Of a stretch of DNA of 64,000 nucleotides, positions 56,362 through 64,000 are shown one piece after another. The position numbers and the translations under genes are program-made. The notes beneath the pieces were generated by a model, which was given only the letters and a program-made list of their open reading frames with translations, ran no database searches and was not told the origin of the DNA. Position 1 is the first letter of the stretch. The number at the start of each line of letters is the position of its first letter. Location of the stretch: NCBI GenBank assembly GCA_946965045.2, contig OX337232.1, positions 1,798,001 to 1,862,000 of the forward strand. Reading direction: 5' to 3'. The DNA comes from Epithemia pelagica. Taxonomy: Eukaryota; Bacillariophyta; Bacillariophyceae; Surirellales; Surirellaceae.

Positions 56362-56425
56362 ACACCAACTCGAAACCAACTCGAAACCAACTCGAAACCA
56401 ACTCGAAACCAACTCGAAACCTACA
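56362..56425 (+). repeat. Minisatellite, right arm (ACCAACTCGAA units)
   Basis: About five short ACTCGAAACCA units continue the array that was split by the hAT-like insertion. Confidence 0.85.
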
Positions 56426-57959
56426 TACGAGCTCCACCTCCAACCACACCATGGTGAGGAGGCGCTAGCACAACAATCAACCTCTTTGAATATGAACAGC
56501 TACTATTATAGAACATCTACCTAGCTTTGTACATGCTTGTATGTGTCGTAGGTCGTAGGCAATCGTTTCGTTCATCTTCACCATCCTGCATCGATCCATT
56601 TGTCTTCGTTGGTTGTTGTTTCAACGTCCATTAAGGTTTAAAAGGGGCTCTCGTTGACATTGCACCCAGCGACAAAGGTTCCAACGGGGGAGTTGATTGT
56701 TGAGTAAGGTGTTGTTGCGTTTGGTGTCAGATTGTTATCGTTGTTTTCTACGAGTGCTGTAGTTGTTGTTCGTTTGGTGGTAGCCAGTAGTTGATTGTCG
56801 CATTGGGGCTGTTGGGGCACAGCCATTTTCCGTCCAGTCGTTGTCCTTGTCGCCGCTAGTCATTGTCGCCGCTTGCTGTCGTTGTCGTCGTTGGGTTTGT
56901 CGTTGTCGCCGCTAGTCGCTTGCTGTTGTTGTCGTTGCTGCGACAGTCCTTGTTGTCGCAACGTCGTCTCCATCACCACTACTGCTTCCTCCATCCAAAA
57001 CCACCATTCTTCCCTGGGAGTTGATTGTTGAGTAAGGTGTTGTTGCGTTTGGTGTTGTCGCAGCATCAGACTGTTGTCGTTGTTATCTCCGAGTGGTGTA
57101 GTTGTTGTTGTTCGTTTGGTGGTAGCCAGTAGTTGATTGTCGCATTGGGGCTGTTGGGGCACAGCCATTTTCCGTCCAGTCGTTCCGTTGTCGCCGCTAG
57201 TTGTTGTCGCCGCTTGCTGTCGTTGTCGTTGTCGCCGCTAGTCACTTGCTGTTGTTGTCGTTGCTGCGACAGTCCTTGTCGTCGCTACGTCGTCGCCATC
57301 ACCACTACTGCTTCCTTGACACTTCCTCCATCCAAAACCACCATTCTTCCCTCCCATGTCCTGTCCTCTTGTACGGACTGGGAAACTTCCGGTTCGGACA
57401 ATGTGACGGTGGCCGATGCCATGGAGTTTGTCCAAACGTGCTTTCGGGCACAAAACGACAACAACGACGCTCGAATACTCACAGCCGATACCGTAGCCAA
57501 AGCCATGGGTGCCGTGAAACGTCTCGATCAGATTGTCGAGTGTGTGAAACAAGAGAACCTAGCAGAGACCATCCGCCTCCTCCCATCGACCCATTCGACG
57601 AGGATTGTCCGTCGATATTCAACCCTATGATTTCTATACACCACCACCCTCGTCAAGGCTATCGATTGATTGTTGCGTATGGCGTTGTTGTTGTTGTCGT
57701 TGTCGCCGTCTGATTGCCGCGTTTCCATTTCCCGTTCACTGTCGTTCGATAGGACCAGCAGTAGGAGGGTAGGAAGACGAGAAGGCCATAGCCGAGACAT
57801 GCGTATCATCTTGTTGCATCCATGGTGCTTGTTGTTGTTGTTCGGGAGGTCGTTGTTTGTTGCTTCCTCGTTGTTGTTGGTTCCATAGTTGTTGGGTCAA
57901 AACGATCCGTCTGTTGCGCGACATGGTTGATTATTGCGTTCGCAGTTTGTAGAGGGGTC
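56426..57959. other. Repeat-rich spacer with 328-bp tandem duplication
   Basis: AGTTGATTGTTGAGTAAGGT occurs at 56691 and 57019, and the next ~320 bp are repeated with small differences. Both copies are full of GTTGTCG/GTCGCCGCT words that give Gln/Asn/Thr-rich frames on the minus strand. Just right of it, a plus-strand frame (about 57388-57630) reads more like protein (ADAMEFVQTCFRAQND, then TADTVAKAMGAVKRLDQIVE), possibly a gene fragment. No complete gene is supported. Confidence 0.5.
56691..57345 (+). repeat. Two-copy direct repeat, 328-bp period
   Basis: Landmarks repeated in order: AGTTGATTGTTGAGTAAGGT, GGTGGTAGCCAGTAGTTGAT, TTTTCCGTCCAGTCGTT, GACAGTCCTTGT and CCAAAACCACCATTCTTCCC. Confidence 0.8.
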
Positions 57960-58110
57960 GAAAGTCGAAAGTCGAAACCAACTCGAAACCAACTCGAAAC
58001 CAACTCGAAACCAACTTGGAAACCAACTCGAAACCAGTGGACACCAACCCGAAACCAGTGGACACCAACTCGAAACCAGTGGACACCAACTCGAAACCAG
58101 ACGTTAAAAA
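57960..58110 (+). repeat. Second minisatellite locus, same unit family
   Basis: Repeats of ACTCGAAACCA (about 12 bp), then of a 24-bp unit CGAAACCAGTGGACACCAAC, match the arrays at 55020 and 56362 some 1.5-3 kb away. Confidence 0.85.
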
Positions 58111-58672
58111 CGGGACCAACCCGAAACCAACACGACTTAAAACGAGAAAGCTTTAGCGATCGTCATAATACAAGACTCAGATGTGACACAAAAAACGACT
58201 AATTAACGATTCGTTTGGTCTTGAACACGTGTCTTTGACCCGAGCCCTATTGTGCATAAAATAAAATAGCTAGCCCTCGCAAAATTAGCGATCAGCCCTA
58301 GCTACCCAAAAGGAGTTTAGGTAAAGTCATCCTGGGGGAACCAAAATGCCGGGTGTCCCAGATGCAGTCTGAAAAAAATACGAATGCCTCATTTTTCTAT
58401 TGCTTCTTCTTCTCATCTCGGATCGCAGATCGCAGATCGTAGATGACGAAATAATTGCAAGTACAGCGTGTGCGAAGTCCGAAGTCGAGAATCGCATAAT
58501 AGGAATCGACACAAGAAGTGTCCATGTCTTTCTACCGTCTGAGATAAGAAATCCGACGAGATCGTAGATCGTATTCGGCATCGGATCGGACAGGCGGTGT
58601 CGTTTGTTGTGTGTGGTGCACGAACCTAGAAACCAGATTAAAAACTTGTCATGGTCATAGGAGCGTAGGAGT
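58111..58672. other. Spacer left of the Harbinger element
   Basis: About 560 bp with no gene seen. It includes a short run of GATCGCAGATC-type repeats near 58420-58440. Confidence 0.4.
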
Positions 58673-58689
58673 GGGTGTCTACTGAATGT
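58673..58689 (+). repeat. Left terminal inverted repeat of the Harbinger element
   Basis: GGGTGTCTACTGAATGT, exact reverse complement of 61900-61916, preceded by the AGT target duplication. Confidence 0.92.
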
Positions 58690-59050
58690 CTTAACTCCTA
58701 GCGCCTAAACAAAAATCATACTTAAACCAAAGCCCATAACCCAATAGACCGAACTCAAATTTATGATCGAAACCATTTAAGAGCAAATTTGTCCGGGGGT
58801 AGACCCCTGCCCATGAACGTCGATCGTGATTCGGATCGTAAAACTTATACATACAAATATATATACATGTATAGGATATATTGCCTGGCCGCACCTTCTC
58901 TTCCCCCCAATCGAGCTACCTGACTCCAACCAACCAGTAATTGGAAAAGGCGGTAAAGAGCTACCTGACTCAGCTACCTGGCCCTCTTGTTTCGTTTGTC
59001 CCCTGATTCCTGTTTCTCTTTGATCAAATACCCTCTTCCATCATCACACC

Positions 59051-60367
59051 ATGTCCTCCTTCGCAAGATCCCTCGAAGAAGTATTCAACAATGTGGAGAA
59101 GTCAATGGCAGACTCAGACGAGGAGCCTGACATCAAAGAGATAGAAACTCCAAAAGCTGTAACGCAGACAGCCACTTCAGTGACGTTGGATATGAACCAA
59201 CCACAGCCAGTGACAAACAAAAGGCCTGCAGAGCCGGTGGCAAAGAGAGAATCTCCACGGCTCAAGATACAACGTCTATTGGACGAGGCAAAACGGGCGA
59301 GACTACAAAAGACCAAGAAAGGCCCTCCTACAGCACCTCCTTCTCGTGCTCCACCGGTGCCTGTCAGTGCTTCCGCGGCAACAACAAACAAGTCGACAAA
59401 AGCCAAACATTCAAAAGGCAATGGCGGAAAAGGCCGAACAAGGGGCAGGAATTTTACAAGCGATGAGACTTGGTATTTGTTGAATCTCATTGCCACTGTT
59501 CGTCTGGGTGGTCAAAACGATTGGGACCGCATTACCGAAGCCTACAACGAGAAGTTTGGTAACAGTGATGGAGAGCGGCTACGCGACAGAGAGTCCCTCA
59601 AGCGTCGCTTCAGTGCTCTCCACGGCAGGAAGATCCCTACTGGGGATCCTGACTGCCCCAAAGACGTTAAAGCTGCGAAGAGACTTGTTCGTTACATCGA
59701 ATCGCGTTGCGATTCAGGCGAAGTTGGAGACGAGGAAAACTTCTTGGGTGAGGACCAGATTTTGTTGGACAACAAGGAAGAAACAGAAGATTATGCAGAT
59801 GGAGACGTGGAAGACGATGCTTCTTTGGATGAAGAAGAAGCAGCAACCCAAGAGGAACAAAAACAACCATCCAGCAAGAACCCACGAACTCCAAAAGAAA
59901 CAAGCAAGCCTGTGGAGGGTTTGGCTCTGGATTTGGCTGAAAGACTGGAATCAAAACCGCTCCGGTCTGCCACCAAAGGCAGAAAGAAGGTAACAATCGA
60001 GGATCCCAAGAAGGACGACGGCGACATAATGAAATACCTTATTGTGTCGCAGCAGAACCGACAAAATGCAGAGGACAAGGAACGCCGTGAACGCCGTGAA
60101 AAGGAAGACCGCGACCAAGAGGAGCGCCGTGAAAGAGATGAGCGTCGCGAGCGACAAGAAGAACTTCGACAACAGCAAGCCATGCAACAATCCATGGCTA
60201 TGCAGCAGTCTATGATGCAAATGATGATGATGGTGTTTGGACAGCGCCATCCGGTGCAGAACACCCAAACCGTTCAAAATACCCAGACTGTAACGGACGA
60301 CAACATTCCCAAAGGCAATAGCGACACCACTACAAAAGAAAACACTGACGAGAACACAAAGAACTAA
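59051..60367 (+). CDS. Harbinger Myb/SANT-like DNA-binding protein (transposon ORF1)
   Basis: Intact single-exon frame of 438 codons from the ATG at 59051. A Myb/SANT-like region lies at about residues 137-222: NFTSDETWYLLNLIATVRLG, then NDWDRITEAYNEKFG and LKRRFSALHGRKIPTGDPDC. In PIF/Harbinger elements a Myb-like partner carries the transposase to the nucleus and to the element ends, so this role is inferred from position. The N-terminal part is Ala/Pro/Lys-rich and includes KRESPRLKIQRLL; the centre is acidic. A highly charged RRERREKEDRDQEERRERD helix and a Met/Gln-rich stretch follow, suiting oligomerisation. No stop or frameshift was seen. Confidence 0.85.
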   Translation: MSSFARSLEEVFNNVEKSMADSDEEPDIKEIETPKAVTQTATSVTLDMNQPQPVTNKRPAEPVAKRESPRLKIQRLLDEAKRARLQKTKKGPPTAPPSRAPPVPVSASAATTNKSTKAKHSKGNGGKGRTRGRNFTSDETWYLLNLIATVRLGGQNDWDRITEAYNEKFGNSDGERLRDRESLKRRFSALHGRKIPTGDPDCPKDVKAAKRLVRYIESRCDSGEVGDEENFLGEDQILLDNKEETEDYADGDVEDDASLDEEEAATQEEQKQPSSKNPRTPKETSKPVEGLALDLAERLESKPLRSATKGRKKVTIEDPKKDDGDIMKYLIVSQQNRQNAEDKERRERREKEDRDQEERRERDERRERQEELRQQQAMQQSMAMQQSMMQMMMMVFGQRHPVQNTQTVQNTQTVTDDNIPKGNSDTTTKENTDENTKN

Positions 60368-60395
60368 GTAGAATCATTTAACTATAGTAAAGACT

Positions 60396-61573
60396 TCAAT
60401 GCATGTAACCATATATTTCTGTGGCGGCTAAACCAGGGTAGAACGTAGAGGAGATTTGGTTAAAGCTGACTGTAGAAGCACAAAAATTGTAGAGCAAGAC
60501 AATGAGAGAGACAATCACTTTTCTCTCACCAAATTCCTCGTACCGAAGACGGTCTTTCAAACGGGGAAAGGAGGCTTGAAGGCCTCGCATCCCCCACTCG
60601 GAAAGCTGTCGGACGGATGTGGCAGCCTTGTGAATCTCACTATCTCTCCGAACTCTTCCCTGTCGGTCTGTGTTTCTCTGGTATGACTTTAGGAGACTCT
60701 CTCGTGCCTCAGAGCCAAAAGCAGAATCAACCACAATTCTTGCTCCACCACAAGCTTGTTCTCGTGCGTTGATATGGTCTAGCTTCTCGTAGGTTTTCGA
60801 GTAGACGGCCATTGTGGAATCGTGCCAGGATCCGGGCGCATTGATATAGCTGCCCGAATCCTGCCATCGGGCGAGAACACAAACAAGTTGGAAATGTAAT
60901 GATCACAATTCCAACCGTTGTAGAACATGTTCTCGAGGTCCGGATTTGCCTCAATAAGCAGTTTTAGGCCGTCCATTGCTCCCCACACGTTGGTCAACAC
61001 AGGGTACTTTTCGTTGATGACTCTTTTGAAAGTCGCCACTTCGTCACTTGTAGGCAACTTTACCATTGCGTCCGGATGATCTTTTAGCACAGTGACTAAG
61101 ACCCTTCGTCCGAATCTTAGCCATACAGAGACGGGGGTTGCAGTCATACCGAAGATGACCTGCAATGCTGTCGTCGCCCCCCTTGTCCGTGTCCAGGCTA
61201 GAACCAACGCTAGACAAATAGTTGCATTGATCAGCCTTTTCCTGCCAGTCCTCCCCGAACGTGGGAGTCGCCTCATACGGTAGGTGTTGCTTGCAGTTTG
61301 CGGATGGGGCGTCCACTCGTTGAACAGAGGAGCAAATAGTTCAAGTAGTTTTTGGAAGGACGCATGATCAAAGCCGCATAATGCAATCAAGGACGAGTCG
61401 TCTTTGCTATTAAACAAGCGGATGAATGCAGAACGTTTTGGATGCTGAAGTGCCAAACGGCCAATTCGTGCGGAGGGACGTCGTTTGAGTTGCTGCAACA
61501 TGCAATGAAGTCGTCTCTGTTTCTTCCTGTGAAGGAGAAGCATAAGAAAGGCAGTTTCCTCATGTTCGTCCAT
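60396..61573 (-). pseudogene. Harbinger DDE transposase, interrupted by one frameshift
   Basis: From the ATG at 61573 the frame encodes a helical N-terminus (FDHASFQKLLELFAPLFNEW) and an HTH-like zone (LINATICLALVLAWTRTRGA, then VIFGMTATPVSVWLRFGRRV). The first catalytic Asp is in NVWGAMDGLKLLIE, followed by NGWNCDHYISNLFVFSPDGR. Near 60841 the frame slips. The continuing family sequence (NAPGSWHDSTMAVYSKTYEK, with the second Asp in WHDS) is found in the adjacent frame, which stays open to 60396. It includes VVDSAFG and the final Glu in RQLSEWGMRGLQ. One missing base around 60841-60845 explains the break. All three catalytic residues are present, but split across two frames, so this copy should be inactive unless the base call is wrong. 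Confidence 0.85.
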
Positions 61574-61899
61574 TGTTTTGCCTAATAACAATTCTATGAT
61601 CCTAGGACTAAAGCAATCTACATGAGGACGATGGTGGATGATGGTGGATGGAGGTGGAGGATGGTGGACGATTGTTGGATGAATGTTGGATGTTGGATGG
61701 AGTTCATTGGGGGATAGATGGCATGAAAAAGGTGAAAATGGCGCGAAGCATGAATGTAGACCTTATACCCTTAGTGTGCTGGCGTGCGCTTTGAGTCTTA
61801 CTGGTTTAGGGTTATGACTTTCAGTACCAGTACGTCTTTTAAACTTAACCCCTATTTGTCCTAAATATGGTTTGAGATTTACGTCAGATTTACGAAAAT

Positions 61900-61916
61900 A
61901 CATTCAGTAGACACCC
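61900..61916 (-). repeat. Right terminal inverted repeat of the Harbinger element
   Basis: ACATTCAGTAGACACCC, exact reverse complement of 58673-58689, followed by the AGT target duplication. Confidence 0.92.
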
Positions 61917-63534
61917 AGTAAGGGCTGGGGATACCGATCCATGTACATCTAAGTAGGCTCAGTACATTAATCTACGTAGTACTATTTTCATCAGTGTAAC
62001 AAGTGGGGCGGATGGTCTCAAATTGAAAACTTGCTGCCACGAGAAACAATGCAAATTGGAAGCCATCGCTCGACAATGGTGGAAGTCGTCACCCCCATGG
62101 CCATAACTTCCTCAATAATAGAGCTTGACTCGACCGCTTTGACAATAAGATTAACACAGAGCGGGGTTGAGCGAAGCCAACCCCGGCAGCTTCGCGCTAC
62201 CCCGTTCTACCAACTGCAGAGATCAGAAGAAGGTGGAAAATGCGTCGATTCAACGCGATAGATAGTGGATTTGCTGAATCATGATCAGATTATGATCAAA
62301 TGTCATGGTGAAACAAGGCAGAGATTCCAGAAATCCCGTGCATTTGAAGATTAGCAGCGAGGTCAGAGAAGTCAACGGGATCACTCTTGTTCGGCACAAT
62401 CCTGCAACTGTGATAGTGGACGACGCCAACCAGAATCTGAATGCTGGACAGGACAACCCAAGTCGTGGTCCGACACAAGCTGCGAAAGGCCAGTGATTGC
62501 GCCATTCTGTTGCTTCTTGCTACCGGTTACAAGTCAAAGTGTGGTTGCTGTCATTGAGAGGATGGGTTGTCTGTACCTTTCTCATCATCCTCATCTTTTT
62601 GTCCCATTTTCATGACCTCTTCTTTTAGCTCTACTCATCTGATTGCGGCTAGTTTGCTCTCTTGTCTGGTCACGAGCAAGCTAGATCAGTACTTGGAGCT
62701 GCATCTCTCGGTTTCAATTCTCTCGGCTCGTTCTGACCAGACCGGCGTCGTCATCAAGATCCTGTCACTGGTGGAGGAATGCATACCAAGACTCTGAATT
62801 TGCGTTCCGTTCCTAGGGCGAAATTTTTCCTTGAAAAACAAAATTGTGCAAGGGATCTCTACCTTTCTTCTGTTGGTGGAAGCAGAATTCACATATCCCA
62901 TGTTCCTTCCCTGGTACCCGAAATGGAGATAGACTTCGCATTCGTTACGATTGGACGGAGGAGCCGCCCGACCCTTTGCACATCGACGCCGTTTGGCTTG
63001 TCATGCCTTGCGTCACATTTCTGGAGACTTGCTCAGGACAGTTCCACTGGCACTAGTTTCGGGTGTACGTATTGTAGAATCACATCCAAATCGCCATCTC
63101 ATCCAGCACGTGCACTGGATGTCGCGAGCCTTCAGAACTCACGTGTTTTCGTCGCTGCTGGATTGGGAGATATTAGCCAGCGCCGTGTGTTGCAAGATTC
63201 AGATCAATCCCAACTCCCAACTCCCAACCACTGATCCAGGAAACAACTCTTGCCATAAGTCCGTCGCTGACTATGACTGCAAGGTTGCTACTACGTCACG
63301 TCACCGGCCAGGGGCGTGACATGACGCCGTCAAAAAATGACGGGAATATGTTCCCGTCTGGTTTTTCCCGTCACTCCCGTCACCTTTGGGAAATTGATAA
63401 AGACAACATGGATGGATGATGGAAATAACATGTATTGACTAACTTGGTGCATAAATATAATATAGAATGGTCTCTGGTGTCTGCTAATGGTGTTTGAATG
63501 CTCCCATAATGGACGGAAGCTTCATTCCGTCTCT
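61917..63534. other. Gene-poor spacer
   Basis: About 1.6 kb with no convincing gene; frames of 63-151 codons lack recognisable content. It holds an imperfect hairpin (62161-62205) and a patch of CCCGTCAC/TGACGGG words at about 63320-63390. Confidence 0.45.
62161..62205. repeat. Imperfect 17-bp inverted repeat
   Basis: GCGGGGTTGAGCGAAGC pairs with GCTTCGCGCTACCCCGT (three mismatches) around an 11-nt loop. The loop CAACCCCGGCA can itself pair with the GGGGTTG of the left arm, an alternative fold. Confidence 0.5.
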
Positions 63535-64000
63535 TCAGAGGATAAATTCTGCAAGCAAATACTTATCCCGCCTCACATAGTCTTTCCGACTAAAGTATCG
63601 CTTGTCCTCCTGAGCAAAGTTCTTAAGATTTTCACTGGGCAAAGGCTCCAATGTATCTGAGCGTGTCTCTGGTGGGTCTTTGTCGTATCCAGGCTGTAGT
63701 TGTTCTGTTGCAGCTGCAGCTGCCCGTTGCGCAGCACGACCAGCCCGAGTCGGAGAATGTTCCGTTCGTAGACGAGCTGCGTTCTCACGGGCCATTGCAG
63801 CAAAATCAACAACACTACCAGCATCACTGTCACCATCCAATGCTTCTATGTTGATGGGATCATGCATTTCATTTTCATAGCCCGTACCGTCATTAGGATC
63901 CTCATCGTACAGGGATTCATCATCAGGAAACGACGACTGGATTGCATCTAACAATTGTTGCATCTCTGGTCCCAATTGTGTATCGCTTGTATTGGCATTC
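63535..64000 (-). CDS. Partial acidic protein, unknown, runs off the right edge
   Basis: The frame ends at a stop at 63535 and is open back to the window edge at 64000. The first in-frame ATG inside the window is at 63963, but the frame stays open and protein-like beyond it. The visible part is acidic (DDESLYDEDPNDGTGYENEM), then Ala/Arg-rich (ARENAARLR, RAAQRAAAAATEQ), and ends FSRKDYVRRDKYLLAEFIL. No domain recognised. It may be the C-terminus of a host gene or of another element. Confidence 0.45.
   Translation of the reverse strand, partial: NANTSDTQLGPEMQQLLDAIQSSFPDDESLYDEDPNDGTGYENEMHDPINIEALDGDSDAGSVVDFAAMARENAARLRTEHSPTRAGRAAQRAAAAATEQLQPGYDKDPPETRSDTLEPLPSENLKNFAQEDKRYFSRKDYVRRDKYLLAEFIL

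Larger units (their letters stand above)
58673..61916. mobile_element. PIF/Harbinger-type DNA transposon with both ORFs
   Basis: The 3,244-bp element is bounded by perfect 17-bp terminal inverted repeats: GGGTGTCTACTGAATGT at 58673-58689 and ACATTCAGTAGACACCC at 61900-61916. The flanking bases are AGT on both sides (58670-58672 and 61917-61919), a 3-bp target duplication as expected for PIF/Harbinger. Inside are a Myb-like ORF (plus strand) and a DDE transposase ORF (minus strand), arranged tail-to-tail 28 bp apart, the two-protein set of this superfamily. A GATGGTGGA-rich short repeat lies near 61620-61700. The left non-coding arm (58690-59050) and the right arm (61574-61899) hold no other gene. 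Confidence 0.92.

Overview
The window looks like nuclear DNA of a stramenopile, most likely a pennate diatom. Introns are short (about 66-97 nt, GT-AG). Several genes belong to families that, from memory, are expanded in or typical of diatoms: stand-alone helicase-associated (HA) repeat proteins, a DUF6824-like 'VLCGRGK...FNH' protein, and a fused glucose-6-phosphate / 6-phosphogluconate dehydrogenase. Genes are single transcription units on both strands, often head-to-head over a few hundred bases. The species cannot be fixed from sequence alone.

Layout. 0-6 kb: a 1,895-residue repeat coiled-coil protein with a C-terminal membrane anchor, including a recent 402-bp triplication. 7-10.4 kb: thymidylate kinase, a tiny membrane protein, a long (CAA)n tract and a TMEM184/OSTalpha-like membrane protein. 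10.4-12.7 kb: gene-poor. 12.7-16.2 kb: a secreted prolyl-4-hydroxylase-like protein with a frame-broken ankyrin tail, then an HA-repeat protein. 18-21.3 kb: two divergently transcribed paralogues of unknown function sharing an intron position. 21.7-32.6 kb: a CAP-Gly protein with a membrane anchor, a mitochondrial-carrier-family protein and a half ABC transporter that also begins with a CAP-Gly domain.

32.6-53.8 kb is a dense housekeeping block: mevalonate diphosphate decarboxylase, FSH1-type serine hydrolase, FAM136-like protein, RABL6-like GTPase, 20S proteasome alpha-5, a U1A/U2B''-like RRM protein, cytochrome P450, COPI-associated protein with EF-hands, a Rossmann-fold protein, a UPF0126/TRIC-like channel protein carrying EF-hands, the G6PDH-6PGDH fusion and the DUF6824-like protein.

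53.8-64 kb is repeat-rich. A minisatellite is interrupted by a 1,231-bp element with hAT-like ends, an 8-bp target duplication and dozens of AAGTCA motifs. Downstream is a complete-looking PIF/Harbinger element (58673-61916) with perfect 17-bp terminal inverted repeats, a 3-bp target duplication, an intact Myb-like ORF and a DDE transposase broken by one frameshift. A partial acidic ORF runs off the right edge.

The most unusual items are the CAP-Gly/ABC fusion next to a second CAP-Gly gene, the membrane channel protein split by an EF-hand, the divergent orphan paralogues, the repeat coiled-coil protein and the two precisely bounded transposons.
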